The notes beneath the pieces are model-generated. The model had not been told where the DNA came from and did no database searches. It saw only the letters and a list, made by a program, of their open reading frames with translations. From contig WFQS01000319.1 of NCBI GenBank assembly GCA_015486915.1, forward strand, positions 1 through 19,258: a stretch of 19,258 nucleotides of DNA, given 5' to 3'. Made by a program: the position numbers and the translations under genes. Every line of letters begins with the position of its first letter. Within the stretch, counting starts at the first letter, position 1. The DNA is from Desulfobacteraceae bacterium (GTDB taxonomy: Bacteria > Desulfobacterota > Desulfobacteria > Desulfobacterales > Desulfobacteraceae). Below, one piece after another: positions 1 to 8,058 of this stretch.

Positions 1-642
1 AACAGTGAAGAGACAAAGTGTATCATTGAACTTCTTGATGTTCTTGACAGCTATGTTCCGGAGCCTGTACGTGATACAGATAAAGATTTTCTCATGCCCA
101 TTGAGGATGTGTTCAGTATATCAGGCCGCGGTACTGTTGTGACGGGAAGAATTGAGCGCGGTATTGTCAAGTCCGGAGATGAGGTTGAGCTTGTCGGAAT
201 AAGAGAGACTTCCAAGACTATCTGTACAGGCGTTGAGATGTTTAGAAAGATTCTTGATGAGGGCCAGGCAGGAGATAATGTAGGACTTCTTCTCCGTGGC
301 ACAAAACGTGATGCAGTTGAGAGAGGCCAGGTGGTTGCAAAACCAGGGAGCATAACCCCCCATACCAAGTTTAAAGCAGAGATATACGTTTTAAGCAAGG
401 AAGAGGGCGGGCGCCACACACCTTTTTTCTCTGGATACAGGCCCCAGTTTTTCTTCAGGACAACAGATGTTACAGGTGTTTTAACTCTTGCTGAGGGTGT
501 TGAGATGATCATGCCCGGTGATAATGCCAGTATAAGTGCAGAGTTGATAGCTCCCATAGCTATGGAAAAAGAACTCCGCTTTGCAGTAAGGGAAGGCGGA
601 CGTACTGTCGGTGCCGGCGTTGTCGGTGAAATAATAGAATAA
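1..642 (+). CDS. tuf: Elongation factor Tu, partial (5' end outside window)
   Basis: EF-Tu is the GTPase that delivers aminoacyl-tRNA to the ribosomal A site. The frame is open from base 1 and gives 213 residues ending at TAA 640-642. The visible part starts just before the domain I/II linker ([20 protein letters not shown]) and contains domain II, with the strongly conserved [16 protein letters not shown], and domain III, with [20 protein letters not shown] and the C-terminal [16 protein letters not shown]. The G-domain nucleotide-binding motifs lie upstream of the window. The family is usually about 395 residues, so roughly the first 180 are missing. It sits 22 bases before rpsJ, as when the str operon (rpsL-rpsG-fusA-tuf) runs straight into the S10 operon; whether those genes lie upstream cannot be seen. 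Confidence 0.98.
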   Translation, partial: NSEETKCIIELLDVLDSYVPEPVRDTDKDFLMPIEDVFSISGRGTVVTGRIERGIVKSGDEVELVGIRETSKTICTGVEMFRKILDEGQAGDNVGLLLRGTKRDAVERGQVVAKPGSITPHTKFKAEIYVLSKEEGGRHTPFFSGYRPQFFFRTTDVTGVLTLAEGVEMIMPGDNASISAELIAPIAMEKELRFAVREGGRTVGAGVVGEIIE

Positions 643-664
643 ATCGTGAGAAGATAAGGCTGTT

Positions 665-973
665 ATGATAAAGACCAAAATCAGGATCAGGCTCAGAGCA
701 TATGATCATAAACTTCTTGATCAGTCATCTATTGATATTCTTGATACCGCAAGAAAAACCGGTGCAAAGGTGGTTGGCCCTATTCCGCTTCCCACCAGCA
801 TAAATAAGTTTTGTGTTTTGCGGTCGCCCCATGTGAATAAAAAATCCCGTGAACAATTTGAAATCAGAACGCATAAGCGTTTGATGGATATTCTGGAGCC
901 AACTCAGCAGACAGTCGATGCTCTTATGAAACTCGATCTATCACCTGGTGTTGATGTTAAAATAGAACTTTAG
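665..973 (+). CDS. rpsJ: 30S ribosomal protein S10
   Basis: This is S10, a 3' domain (head) protein of the 30S subunit, which in Proteobacteria also serves as NusE in antitermination. The 102 residues match the family length. It opens with [18 protein letters not shown] and carries the signature [25 protein letters not shown] as two adjoining conserved blocks, then [10 protein letters not shown] and the C-terminal PGVDVKIEL. The ATG at 665 follows an AAGG at about 656-659. It begins the S10 cluster and is followed by an unusually long 110-base spacer before rplC. Confidence 0.98.
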   Translation: MIKTKIRIRLRAYDHKLLDQSSIDILDTARKTGAKVVGPIPLPTSINKFCVLRSPHVNKKSREQFEIRTHKRLMDILEPTQQTVDALMKLDLSPGVDVKIEL

Positions 974-1083
974 CATAAATTATTGGTTTCAAATTTAAAT
1001 TTATCAGGTGTTATAAGGGGCGGTGCTTAGTATTGCGCTCATTGTTAAAACCTTTTTGGGCCTTATGAAAGTGGAAAATTATT

Positions 1084-1710
1084 ATGTGTAAGGGAATGTT
1101 AGGACAAAAAATTGGAATGACAAGTATTTTTGCATCGGATGGGAAATTGATTCCTGTAACCGTTGTTAAACTTGGACCATGCTCAGTGGTACAGGTTAAG
1201 TCTGAAAAGACAGATGGTTATAACGCTCTTCAGTTAGGCTTTGGCGAGAAAGCCATTAAAAAGTTAAATAAACCCGATGCAGGACATTTTTTAAAAAATG
1301 AGAATAACGGATTCAGGACTCTAAGGGAATTTAGTGTTAAAAATCCTGAAGATTATGAACCGGGTCAGGATATAAAACTTGATATGTTCTCAATCGGCGA
1401 TCTTGTCAATGTGTCCGGTATATCTAAGGGGCGTGGATTTGCTGGAACCATTAAACGACACGGGTTCAGCCGGGGACCTGATACACATGGATGCAGGAAT
1501 CACAGGAAACCCGGTTCCATAGGCTGCAGTGCCTGGCCTGCAAGGGTTATAAAAGGCAAAAAAATGCCTGGCCATTTTGGCGTGGACAGAAAAACAATAA
1601 AAAATTTGAAAATTATTGATATCAGACCCGAAGAAAATATTGTTTTGATTAAGGGACCTGTTCCCGGTGCAAAAACAGGGCTCCTTGAAATATGTAAATC
1701 AGCTAAGTAA
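1084..1710 (+). CDS. rplC: 50S ribosomal protein L3
   Basis: L3 is an early-assembly 23S rRNA-binding protein whose long loop reaches towards the peptidyl transferase centre. The 208 residues include the N-terminal GMLGQKIGMTSIF, KGRGFAG at 115-121, HRKPGSIGCSAWPARV at 140-155 and KGKKMPGHFG at 157-166. The Gln after GSIG that PrmB methylates in E. coli is Cys148 here; many bacterial L3 proteins also lack that Gln. The ATG at 1084 has only a weak ribosome site (GTGGAA). An in-frame ATG at 1096 preceded by TAAGGG is an alternative, but the MCKG-like beginning is familiar from related proteins, so 1084 is kept. Confidence 0.97.
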   Translation: MCKGMLGQKIGMTSIFASDGKLIPVTVVKLGPCSVVQVKSEKTDGYNALQLGFGEKAIKKLNKPDAGHFLKNENNGFRTLREFSVKNPEDYEPGQDIKLDMFSIGDLVNVSGISKGRGFAGTIKRHGFSRGPDTHGCRNHRKPGSIGCSAWPARVIKGKKMPGHFGVDRKTIKNLKIIDIRPEENIVLIKGPVPGAKTGLLEICKSAK

Positions 1711-1731
1711 AGTTTAAGTATTGAACGTGTT

Positions 1732-1760
1732 TTTCCCATTTTTAAACTGGGAAATTTTTT
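1732..1760 (+). terminator. Terminator-like hairpin in rplC-rplD spacer
   Basis: The arms TTTCCCA (1732-1738) and TGGGAAA (1748-1754) pair perfectly over 7 bases around a 9-base loop, and a run of six T follows at once (1755-1760). This has the layout of an intrinsic terminator, but the stem has only four G-C pairs in effect and would be leaky. It lies inside the S10 cluster 22 bases after the rplC stop, so it would act as an attenuator or a processing site and not as an operon end. This is inference from shape alone. Confidence 0.4.
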
Positions 1761-1829
1761 AAATATAGCTGTGGGTATTGCAGAGGATTGCGCAGTGAAG
1801 CATGGCTATGATAATTAATGAGGATGTAT

Positions 1830-2453
1830 ATGGCTGCTGTAGATGTTTTAAATAAATCAGGTGAAAAAGTTTTTGTAACAAATCTGCCTGATGAGATATT
1901 CAGCATTTCCGTTAAAAAAAGTGTGTTGCACGATGTTGTTAAAATGCAGCTTGCCGGCAGAAGAGAGGGGACTGCAATTGTAAAGGGCAGGTCTGATGTT
2001 TCCGGCAGCACAAGAAAACTGTACAGACAGAAAGGTACAGGAAATGCAAGATCCGGAGATATTAAATCTCCTGTTCGTAGAGGAGGAGGGGTTATTTTTG
2101 GCCCTTCCCGGAGATCTTTTGCTTATAAGCTTCCCAAAAAGGTCAGGGCTCTGGGTCTTAAGATGGCCCTTAGCAGTAAGCTTGCCAATAATGAGCTCTT
2201 TGTAATTGATGATTTTGGCCTTGATCGTGTAAAGACTAAGGATTTTTCTTTAATTATTGATACTCTGAATTTAAAAAATATTCTTATTATTGCTGATGAG
2301 GAAGATAGAAACCTTCTGCTTTCTTCAAGAAATATTCCAAAGGTAAAAATTCTGAAAACAGGTGGGCTTAATGTCTATGATATTCTAAAGTATAAGAATC
2401 TTCTCATTAAGGAATCTTCCATTAAAAGAATTGAAGAGAGGTTTAATATATGA
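1830..2453 (+). CDS. rplD: 50S ribosomal protein L4
   Basis: L4 binds 23S rRNA and lines the peptide exit tunnel; in E. coli it also represses its own S10 operon. From the ATG at 1830 it has 207 residues, with the N-terminal [13 protein letters not shown], the tunnel-loop segment [11 protein letters not shown] at 66-76, then [20 protein letters not shown] and [12 protein letters not shown]. The frame has earlier ATGs at 1818 and 1824, but GAGG at 1820-1823 is spaced 6 bases from 1830 and the family begins at that Met, so 1830 is preferred. The last 4 bases overlap the start of rplW. Confidence 0.96.
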   Translation: MAAVDVLNKSGEKVFVTNLPDEIFSISVKKSVLHDVVKMQLAGRREGTAIVKGRSDVSGSTRKLYRQKGTGNARSGDIKSPVRRGGGVIFGPSRRSFAYKLPKKVRALGLKMALSSKLANNELFVIDDFGLDRVKTKDFSLIIDTLNLKNILIIADEEDRNLLLSSRNIPKVKILKTGGLNVYDILKYKNLLIKESSIKRIEERFNI

Positions 2454-2737
2454 AACAGTATGATATCATAAAACGACCCCTCAATACTGAGAAGACAACC
2501 TTCCAGAAAGAATATTTTAATCAGATTTCCTTTGAAGTTGATAAAAGCGCAAATCGTGTTGAAATAAGAGATGCAATTGAAAAAATATTCAGTGTGAAAG
2601 TGAAGTCTGTGAGAACCATGCAGGTCAGGGGAAAATTCAAACAGCGTGGCAGGATTCTCGGAAAAAGGCGTAACTGGAAGAAAGCTGTTGTAAGGCTCAT
2701 GCCCGGACAGAGAATTGATTTTTTTGAAGGTGTATAA
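2450..2737 (+). CDS. rplW: 50S ribosomal protein L23
   Basis: L23 sits at the exit of the peptide tunnel and is the docking site for trigger factor and signal recognition particle. The 95 residues fit the family: [14 protein letters not shown] at the N terminus (the usual IIKPxxTEK motif), [20 protein letters not shown], and the basic loop [16 protein letters not shown] near the C terminus. The ATG overlaps the rplD stop as ATGA, which implies translational coupling, and GAGAGG lies upstream. rplB follows after 12 bases. Confidence 0.97.
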   Translation: MKQYDIIKRPLNTEKTTFQKEYFNQISFEVDKSANRVEIRDAIEKIFSVKVKSVRTMQVRGKFKQRGRILGKRRNWKKAVVRLMPGQRIDFFEGV

Positions 2738-2749
2738 AAAGAGGTAAAC

Positions 2750-3580
2750 ATGCCAATAAAGAAAACAAAACCCACATCCCCTGGAAGAAGAGCTCAGGAA
2801 TATCTTTCCTTTGAGGAAATAAGTAAAAAGAATCCTGAAAGAAGATTGCTGAGAAAGCTTAAAAAAACCGGTGGTCGTAATTCCAACGGAAGAATAACAA
2901 GCAGGCATAAGGGTGGTGGGACAAAAAGACATTATCGTATTGTTGATTTTAAAAGAGATAAAGACGGAATACCTGCAAAGGTGTCTGCCATAGAGTATGA
3001 TCCTAACAGAAGTGCAAGACTGGCCTTGCTTGTCTATGCAGATGGTGAAAAAAGATATATTCTCGCTCCGAGAGATATTAATATTGGAGACAGAATAGAG
3101 ACCGGACCCGATGCAGATATTAAACCTGGGAACTGCCTGCCTTTAAGTAGTATTCCACTTGGTACACGTATTCACAATATAGAACTGAAAGCAAATAAAG
3201 GCGGTCAGATTGTAAGAAGCGCCGGTGCATATGCAAGGCTCATGGCCAAAGAAGGTACCTATGCCCAAGTCCTGCTTCCATCAGGTGAAGTAAGGATGAT
3301 TCATTTAAAATGCAAGGCAACCATTGGAAGGGTTGGTAATGTAAAACATGGTGATGTCAAACTTGGAAAGGCAGGCCGTTCAAGATGGCTTGGCAGACGT
3401 CCTTCAGTCAGAGGTGTTGCAATGAATCCCGTGGATCATCCCATGGGTGGAGGTGAGGGTAGATCTTCCGGCGGCAGGCAGCCGTGTACTCCCTGGGGTA
3501 TGCCTACAAAAGGGTATAGAACGAGGAAGAACAAGAGGTCTGATCAGTATATCGTTAAAAGACGGACAAAGAGAAAATAA
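2750..3580 (+). CDS. rplB: 50S ribosomal protein L2
   Basis: L2 is a primary 23S rRNA-binding protein needed for subunit joining and peptidyl transferase activity. Its 276 residues match the family. Seen motifs are KPTSPGRR at 7-14, [17 protein letters not shown] at 41-57, [24 protein letters not shown] and the catalytic-region block [15 protein letters not shown] at 224-238. His230 corresponds to the functionally important His of E. coli; the second His of the usual HPHGGG is Met232 here, a variant also familiar elsewhere. The ribosome site is AGAGG before the ATG. It is followed by rpsS after 14 bases. Confidence 0.98.
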   Translation: MPIKKTKPTSPGRRAQEYLSFEEISKKNPERRLLRKLKKTGGRNSNGRITSRHKGGGTKRHYRIVDFKRDKDGIPAKVSAIEYDPNRSARLALLVYADGEKRYILAPRDINIGDRIETGPDADIKPGNCLPLSSIPLGTRIHNIELKANKGGQIVRSAGAYARLMAKEGTYAQVLLPSGEVRMIHLKCKATIGRVGNVKHGDVKLGKAGRSRWLGRRPSVRGVAMNPVDHPMGGGEGRSSGGRQPCTPWGMPTKGYRTRKNKRSDQYIVKRRTKRK

Positions 3581-3594
3581 AAAGGTGAGCTGAT

Positions 3595-3873
3595 ATGCCA
3601 AGATCGTTAAAAAAAGGTCCTTACATTGCCCAGGAACTTTTAGAAAAAGTGGTTGCTGCACAGAAATCAAAAAGCCACAAGGTTATTAAGACATGGTCCA
3701 GGAGATCTACTATATTTCCTGAAATGGTCGGAATTACCTTTGCTGTGCATAATGGAAAGAAATTTGTGCCTGTATTTGTCACAGAAAATATGGTGGGACA
3801 CAAACTTGGAGAATTCTCACCGACCCGAACATTTTACGGTCATGCCGGTGACAAGAAATCAAGAATGAGATAA
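3595..3873 (+). CDS. rpsS: 30S ribosomal protein S19
   Basis: S19 binds 16S rRNA in the head of the 30S subunit with S13, near the A-site tRNA. The 92 residues match the family, with [10 protein letters not shown] at the start, [20 protein letters not shown] and [20 protein letters not shown] in the middle, and [19 protein letters not shown] at the end. The start has AAGGTGA upstream. A stem of 7 pairs spans its stop codon (3845-3851 with 3874-3880). Confidence 0.98.
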   Translation: MPRSLKKGPYIAQELLEKVVAAQKSKSHKVIKTWSRRSTIFPEMVGITFAVHNGKKFVPVFVTENMVGHKLGEFSPTRTFYGHAGDKKSRMR

Positions 3874-3880
3874 TCACCGG
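3845..3880 (+). promoter_or_regulatory. Hairpin spanning the rpsS stop codon
   Basis: CCGGTGA at 3845-3851 is perfectly complementary to TCACCGG at 3874-3880 with a 22-base loop that holds the rpsS stop. The CACC of the right arm (3875-3878) can instead pair with GGTG at 3887-3890, which is followed by an A/T-rich stretch ending in six T. It may be an RNA-level coupling or processing element in the 43-base rpsS-rplV spacer; no function is shown by the sequence. Confidence 0.25.
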
Positions 3881-3916
3881 GTTACAGGTGTTAAAATATT
3901 TTTTAGGATGTGAGAT

Positions 3917-4255
3917 ATGGAAGTTAAAGCGGTGGCAAAATATGTACGAATATCCCCGTACAAGTTACGTGGTCCGGTTGATGCGGTAAAAGGCAGGCGC
4001 GTTGAAGAGGCTCTTAATCTACTCAAATTCATGCCTCTTAAGGCAGCGGGAATTATATCTAAAACTCTTGGTTCTGCTGTTGCCAATGCCGAGCATAATA
4101 ACGAGATAGACGTTGATGATCTTATTGTTAAAAATATAATAGTTGATCAGGGACCAACCTTGAAAAGATTCAGGGCGAGGGCTCGTGGCAGAGGCGCAAG
4201 GATCCTTAAAAGATCCAGCCATTTAACGGTTATAATTGGAGAAATAGTCAATTAA
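3917..4255 (+). CDS. rplV: 50S ribosomal protein L22
   Basis: L22 binds 23S rRNA and its extended hairpin lines the exit tunnel next to L4. The 112 residues are the usual size. The N-terminal [20 protein letters not shown] matches the family (VRxSPxKxR), [16 protein letters not shown] is the central conserved helix, and [20 protein letters not shown] covers the hairpin tip and end. The ATG at 3917 follows AGGATGTGAGAT. The gene ends 17 bases before the TTG start of rpsC. Confidence 0.97.
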   Translation: MEVKAVAKYVRISPYKLRGPVDAVKGRRVEEALNLLKFMPLKAAGIISKTLGSAVANAEHNNEIDVDDLIVKNIIVDQGPTLKRFRARARGRGARILKRSSHLTVIIGEIVN

Positions 4256-4272
4256 GGAGGAGGGTACACAGC

Positions 4273-4923
4273 TTGGGCCAGAAAGTAAATCCAATAGGAT
4301 TAAGATTAGGTATCGTAAAAACGTGGGATTCCAGGTGGTTTGCGGATAAAAATTATGCTGAGTTTATCTACGAAGACCATAAAATAAGAAAATTCTTAAA
4401 AAAGAAATTATTTCATGCTGGAATTTCTAAAATTGAAATTGAACGTTTCACTAAACGAATCAGACTTCGTGTTTTTGCGGCAAGACCTGGAATTATAATC
4501 GGGAAAAAAGGCTCAGAGATTGCACTTCTGAAAAAAGAACTTGAGAAGATGCTTACTCCGGAAGTACTTATCGATATCAAGGAAGTTCGAAGACCTGAAA
4601 TTGACTCTCAGCTTGTTGCAGAAAATATTGCTCTGCAACTTGAGCGGAGAATAGCTTTCAGAAGAGCAATGAAAAGAAGCGTTTCATCGGCCATGCGTTT
4701 TGGGGCACAGGGAATAAAAATTATATGTTCCGGAAGACTCGGTGGCGCTGAAATGGCGAGAACAGAGTGGTATAAAGAGGGTCGTATTCCACTTCATACA
4801 CTGAGAGCAGATGTTGATTATGGATTTACTGAGGCAAGGACCACTTATGGAACTATCGGTATTAAGGTGTTTATCTTTAAGGGTGAAGTCCTAAATTCTG
4901 ATCATAATATTACCAGATCTTAA
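4273..4923 (+). CDS. rpsC: 30S ribosomal protein S3
   Basis: S3 lies at the mRNA entry of the 30S subunit and has helicase activity there. The 216 residues begin [20 protein letters not shown], the standard family start, which fixes the initiation codon at the TTG of 4273. It is preceded by an extended AAGGAGGAGGG at 4254-4264. The KH domain has GKKG at 77-80 within [12 protein letters not shown], and the C-terminal domain has [18 protein letters not shown] and [14 protein letters not shown] 117-base spacer follows, long for this position. Confidence 0.98.
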   Translation: MGQKVNPIGLRLGIVKTWDSRWFADKNYAEFIYEDHKIRKFLKKKLFHAGISKIEIERFTKRIRLRVFAARPGIIIGKKGSEIALLKKELEKMLTPEVLIDIKEVRRPEIDSQLVAENIALQLERRIAFRRAMKRSVSSAMRFGAQGIKIICSGRLGGAEMARTEWYKEGRIPLHTLRADVDYGFTEARTTYGTIGIKVFIFKGEVLNSDHNITRS

Positions 4924-5040
4924 ATTACAGATTAAAATTTCAGATCCAAATTTAAATTATAGACCTGCAGACTCTGTTTAACAGGCTTTTAAATTGTATC
5001 CTGTAAATTGTTCAGCAGTCTGGAGTTAGGAGATATATCT
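4924..5040 (+). other. rpsC-rplP spacer with small competing helices
   Basis: This 117-base spacer is A/T-rich and has no gene. CAGACT at 4968-4973 can pair with AGTCTG at 5017-5022, enclosing ACAGG (4981-4985) that can pair with CCTGT (5000-5004); a small palindrome CTGTTTAACAG at 4974-4984 competes with the latter. The outer right arm lies just before the rplP ribosome site (TTAGGAG at about 5026-5032). A nested leader structure is possible but the stems are short. Confidence 0.2.
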
Positions 5041-5448
5041 ATGCTGAGTCCTAAAAAAATGAAATACCGCAAACGCATGCGTGGAAGGCTCAAGGGAAAA
5101 CCCACTGGAGGCACTAATCTCTGTTTTGGAGATTTCGGGCTGCAGGCATTGGAGTGCGGATATGTCAGTGCAAGGCAGATTGAAGCTGCGAGAATTGCAA
5201 TGACACGTAAGATAAAAAGGGTTGGCAAAACCTGGATCAGGTTTTTTCCTGATAAACCGGTTACAAAGAAACCTGCAGAAGTCAGGATGGGAAAAGGCAA
5301 GGGTCCTACCGATGCGTGGGTTGCTCCTGTCAAACCGGGTATGATTCTTTATGAAATGGAAGGAGTTCCAAGGGATATTGCAAAGGAAGCCCTTCGTCTT
5401 GCATCTCATAAGCTTTGTGTTAAAACGCGTTTTGTAGAGAGGAGTTAA
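5041..5448 (+). CDS. rplP: 50S ribosomal protein L16
   Basis: L16 is a late-assembly protein that helps position A-site tRNA in the 50S subunit. From the ATG at 5041 there are 135 residues starting [20 protein letters not shown], the canonical L16 start. [16 protein letters not shown], the [10 protein letters not shown] segment, [19 protein letters not shown] and [19 protein letters not shown] follow as expected. The frame is open further upstream to an ATG at 5008, but the family start and the TTAGGAG site support 5041. rpmC begins 4 bases after the stop. Confidence 0.97.
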   Translation: MLSPKKMKYRKRMRGRLKGKPTGGTNLCFGDFGLQALECGYVSARQIEAARIAMTRKIKRVGKTWIRFFPDKPVTKKPAEVRMGKGKGPTDAWVAPVKPGMILYEMEGVPRDIAKEALRLASHKLCVKTRFVERS

Positions 5449-5452
5449 CACC

Positions 5453-5647
5453 ATGAAAATCAGTGAATTAAGAGCAATGAGTGCTGATGAGATTACGAAT
5501 AAACTTTTTGAATTGAAAAAAGAATATTTTAATCTGAGGTTCCAGCATGGTGTTGGTCAACTTGAGAATACAGCCATTCTCCCTGCCATCAGAAAGGATA
5601 TTGCAAGAATTAAAACATTATCCAAGGAAATGAATTTAAATATCTAA
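5453..5647 (+). CDS. rpmC: 50S ribosomal protein L29
   Basis: L29 is a small two-helix protein near the exit tunnel, next to L23. The 64 residues show the family pattern: MKISELRAMSADEITNKL, then LKKEYFNLRFQHGVGQLEN (the conserved L-K-E-x-F-N-L-R-F-Q core) and the IRKDIARIKT helix. The start has GAGAGGAG upstream, lying inside the end of rplP. It is followed by rpsQ after 26 bases. Confidence 0.96.
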   Translation: MKISELRAMSADEITNKLFELKKEYFNLRFQHGVGQLENTAILPAIRKDIARIKTLSKEMNLNI

Positions 5648-5673
5648 TTAAATCTTTTGGAAAAGTTGATGCC

Positions 5674-5931
5674 ATGAATAAAAGAGGAAGAAAAAGAGTA
5701 CTTCAGGGAACTATTGTGTCGGACAAGATGGATAAATCTGTAGTAGTACAGGTTGAAACGCTTATTCAGCATAAGGTTTATAAGAAATATATTAAACGAT
5801 ATAAAAAATATGCAGCTCACGATAAAGATAATCTCTGCCATACCGGAGACGTTGTTAAAATAACCGAGGCAAGGCCAATTAGCAAAACCAAGAGATTTCG
5901 CATAAGTGAGATTGTCAAAAGAGCAGTTTGA
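5674..5931 (+). CDS. rpsQ: 30S ribosomal protein S17
   Basis: S17 is a primary 16S rRNA-binding protein of the 30S body with an OB fold. The 85 residues show KRVLQGTIVSDKMDKSVVVQ (the usual G-x-V-V-S-D-K-M-x-K-T/S-V block), HKVYKKYIKRYKKYAAHD, the CHTGDVVKITEARPISKTKR signature and RISEIVKRA at the end. GGAAAAG about 9 bases before the ATG is the likely ribosome site, weaker than those of its neighbours. Confidence 0.97.
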   Translation: MNKRGRKRVLQGTIVSDKMDKSVVVQVETLIQHKVYKKYIKRYKKYAAHDKDNLCHTGDVVKITEARPISKTKRFRISEIVKRAV

Positions 5932-5949
5932 TTGAAGGGGAGTTGAAAA

Positions 5950-6318
5950 ATGATTCAGACAGAAACGAGATTGACTGTGGCAGACAACTCCGGTGCTAAG
6001 GAACTTTATTGTATCAAGGTCCTTGGGGGCTCGAAAAGACGTTATGCAGGTATTGGTGACATCATTGTTGTCTCTGTCAAGGAAGCTATTCCAAATGCCA
6101 AGGTAAAAAAAGGTGATGTTGTGAAGGCTGTAATCGTCAGGACTAAAAAAGAAGTTTCGCGTCCGGATGGTTCCATGATCAGGTTTGATGATAATTCAGC
6201 AGTTATTGTCAGTGGTTCAAACGAGCCGGTCGGTACCCGTATTTTCGGACCCGTTGCAAGGGAGCTGCGAGCCAAAAGGTTTATGAAGATTATATCCCTT
6301 GCCCCTGAGGTCCTTTAA
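5950..6318 (+). CDS. rplN: 50S ribosomal protein L14
   Basis: L14 forms an intersubunit bridge with 16S helix 44 and is the docking site of the silencing factor RsfS. The 122 residues are standard: [20 protein letters not shown] at the N terminus, [20 protein letters not shown], the [20 protein letters not shown] block and [20 protein letters not shown] near the C terminus. AGGGGAG precedes the ATG. rplX begins 22 bases after the stop. Confidence 0.98.
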   Translation: MIQTETRLTVADNSGAKELYCIKVLGGSKRRYAGIGDIIVVSVKEAIPNAKVKKGDVVKAVIVRTKKEVSRPDGSMIRFDDNSAVIVSGSNEPVGTRIFGPVARELRAKRFMKIISLAPEVL

Positions 6319-6340
6319 CTGCTTTGGTTTGGGAGAATCC

Positions 6341-6670
6341 ATGCAAAAAAATAGAATAAGAATAAGAAAAGACGATAAGGTTAAGGTCATTGCCGGGAAA
6401 GATAAGGGCAAAATTGGCAAGGTTTTAAAGGTACTCAGGAAAAAGAACCGGGCTGTTGTAGAAAATATAAATGTTGCAAAGATCCACCAGAAACCAACCA
6501 ATGCAAATCCCCAGGGTGGTATTGTTGATACGGCCGTGCCCGTGGCAATATCTAATCTTATGATTATATGCAATAGTTGTATGAAGCCTGTAAGAATTGG
6601 GGTAAAACAACTTGAGGATGGTGAGAAGGTCAGATTCTGCAGAGCATGTAATGAGCAGATTGATGCATAG
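6341..6670 (+). CDS. rplX: 50S ribosomal protein L24, zinc-ribbon type
   Basis: L24 starts 50S assembly by binding the 5' end of 23S rRNA. From the ATG at 6341 (GGGAGA upstream) it has 109 residues. The KOW domain spans about 10-36 with [20 protein letters not shown], followed by [20 protein letters not shown]. The C-terminal tail carries CNSC (77-80) and CRAC (100-103), a four-cysteine knuckle likely to bind zinc. The frame is open further upstream to an ATG at 6299 inside rplN, but those residues do not belong to L24. Confidence 0.97.
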   Translation: MQKNRIRIRKDDKVKVIAGKDKGKIGKVLKVLRKKNRAVVENINVAKIHQKPTNANPQGGIVDTAVPVAISNLMIICNSCMKPVRIGVKQLEDGEKVRFCRACNEQIDA

Positions 6671-6691
6671 CAATACAGCCGGAGGAGCAAA

Positions 6692-7231
6692 ATGTTGACT
6701 CTCAAAGAAATATATGAAAAAGAAGTAACTCCAGCGCTCATGGGTACCTTTGGCTATCGAAACGGAATGCAGGTTCCAAAGCTTGAAAAGATAGTTTTAA
6801 ATATGGGGATGGGCGAAGCAATTAAAAATATTAAGCTGCTTGATTCAGCAGTGGCAGATCTCGCATTGATAGCCGGGCAGAAACCGGTTATTACAAAAGC
6901 AAGAAAATCAATAGCGGCTTTCAAACTCAGGGAGGGCATGCCCATTGGTTGCATGGTAACCCTTCGTCGTGGTAAAATGTATGATTTTTTATACAAACTT
7001 ATAAATGTTACTCTTCCCCGTGTGCGTGATTTCAGAGGAATTTCCGGGAAAGCCTTTGACGGAAAAGGAAATTACAGCCTTGGTATAAAAGAACATATTA
7101 TTTTTCCTGAAATCGATTATGATAAAACAGATAGTATTAAAGGTCTAAATATATCAATAGTTACAAGTGCTGAAACTGACAAGGAAGGTAAGGAACTCCT
7201 GAAACTTCTCGGAATGCCTTTCAGGAATTGA
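6692..7231 (+). CDS. rplE: 50S ribosomal protein L5
   Basis: L5 binds 5S rRNA in the central protuberance and contacts S13 and the P-site tRNA. The 179 residues match the family: [37 protein letters not shown], the [19 protein letters not shown] block, [20 protein letters not shown] and [26 protein letters not shown] lies just upstream of the ATG. A 90-base spacer separates it from rpsN. Confidence 0.98.
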   Translation: MLTLKEIYEKEVTPALMGTFGYRNGMQVPKLEKIVLNMGMGEAIKNIKLLDSAVADLALIAGQKPVITKARKSIAAFKLREGMPIGCMVTLRRGKMYDFLYKLINVTLPRVRDFRGISGKAFDGKGNYSLGIKEHIIFPEIDYDKTDSIKGLNISIVTSAETDKEGKELLKLLGMPFRN

Positions 7232-7321
7232 TACTTGGACAGCTTTGCAGTAAAATAGATTACTCCCGGTGGGTTCTTAATGGATATAAGTTCAGGGGTG
7301 TAAAAAATTAAGGAGGAAAAT

Positions 7322-7507
7322 TTGGCAAAAAAAGCTCTTATCGCAAAGGCTGGCAGAGAACCGAAATTTAAGGTTCGTGCTTATAATCGCTGTCCCATAT
7401 GCGGCAGACCAAGGGGTTTTATCAGAAAAGCAGGTATATGCAGAATATGTTTCAGGGAACTTGCATCTTCAGGAAAGCTTCCCGGCGTTACTAAATCAAG
7501 TTGGTAA
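7322..7507 (+). CDS. rpsN: 30S ribosomal protein S14, zinc-binding (type Z)
   Basis: S14 binds 16S rRNA in the 30S head beside S3 and S10. This is the short, zinc-binding form: 61 residues with CPIC at 24-27 and CRIC at 40-43, against about 100 residues without these cysteines in the type found in E. coli. The family start MAKKALI fixes the TTG at 7322, which follows a full AAGGAGG at 7310-7316 spaced 5 bases. The end, LPGVTKSSW, is typical. A 137-base spacer follows before rpsH. Confidence 0.98.
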   Translation: MAKKALIAKAGREPKFKVRAYNRCPICGRPRGFIRKAGICRICFRELASSGKLPGVTKSSW

Positions 7508-7644
7508 TAAATTTTCTATTGGTCAGGACTGTTAATTGATCGGTTAGATGGAAATAAATATTGCAGTAATATTATTAATTTTCCGGAATGAAAAGTTTTA
7601 ATATCCCATTGGAAAATTAGAAAATTAATTTGCAGGAGATTATT
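7508..7644 (+). promoter_or_regulatory. rpsN-rpsH leader with competing AT-rich helices
   Basis: There is no gene in this 137-base spacer. AATATT at 7557-7562 pairs with AATATT at 7568-7573 (loop GCAGT), enclosed by GGAAA 7550-7554 with TTTCC 7580-7584. Alternatively TAATTTTCC at 7576-7584 pairs perfectly with GGAAAATTA at 7611-7619. The latter arm can instead pair its AAATTA (7614-7619) with TAATTT (7626-7631), directly before the rpsH ribosome site AGGAG. These are mutually exclusive folds that could control rpsH access; the function is inferred only. Confidence 0.3.
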
Positions 7645-8043
7645 ATGTCAATGAGTGATCCCATTGCGGACATGCTTACCCGTATCAGGAACGGCGGGAA
7701 AGCAGAGTTCGAAAAAGTGGATATCCCCGGGTCAAAGTTGAAAATTGAACTGGCGCGGGTTTTGAAAGAACAGGGATATATAAAGAACTACAAATTTTTG
7801 AAGGATGATAAGCAGGGAGTTCTTAGAATATATCTTAAATATGCAGGGGAAAGACAGCCGGTAATTTATGGGATTGAACGTGTCAGTAAGCCAAGCCGGA
7901 GAGTTTATAAAAAGGCCAAAGAGATTAAATCTGTTTTAAATGGTCTTGGGATTTCGATTATATCCACATCAAAGGGCTTGATGACGGATAAAGAGGCGAG
8001 AAAAGCGAATATGGGCGGTGAAGTTCTCTGTAACGTATGGTAG
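7645..8043 (+). CDS. rpsH: 30S ribosomal protein S8
   Basis: S8 is a primary 16S rRNA-binding protein and in E. coli the repressor of the spc operon. From the ATG at 7645 there are 132 residues, with the family start MSDPIADMLTRIRNG preceded by two extra residues, GIERVSKPSRRVYKKAKEIK, and the RNA-binding signature GISIISTSKGLMTDKEAR with GGEVLCNVW at the end. AGGAG at 7634-7638 is 6 bases from 7645; a TTG in frame at 7630 lies before this site and is rejected as a start. rplF follows after 15 bases. Confidence 0.97.
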   Translation: MSMSDPIADMLTRIRNGGKAEFEKVDIPGSKLKIELARVLKEQGYIKNYKFLKDDKQGVLRIYLKYAGERQPVIYGIERVSKPSRRVYKKAKEIKSVLNGLGISIISTSKGLMTDKEARKANMGGEVLCNVW

Positions 8044-8058
8044 TCTTAGGAGGAATAA

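Noticed and set aside
51..557. Long open frame on the - strand inside tuf (168 codons)
   Set aside because: It is the antisense shadow of tuf, which is certain from its protein motifs; no ribosome site or known family.
2375..2932. 185-codon open frame on the - strand over rplD, rplW and rplB
   Set aside because: It lies antisense to three clear ribosomal genes and its product looks like low-complexity hydrophobic shadow sequence.
5008..5040. Upstream ATG for rplP
   Set aside because: L16 proteins begin MLSPKK; the extra 11 residues are not conserved and would place the ribosome site inside the gene.
6217..6741. 174-codon open frame on the - strand over rplN, rplX and rplE
   Set aside because: Antisense to three conserved genes with no recognisable domain.
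7630..7644. TTG start for rpsH at 7630
   Set aside because: The AGGAG ribosome site at 7634-7638 lies downstream of it and fits the ATG at 7645.
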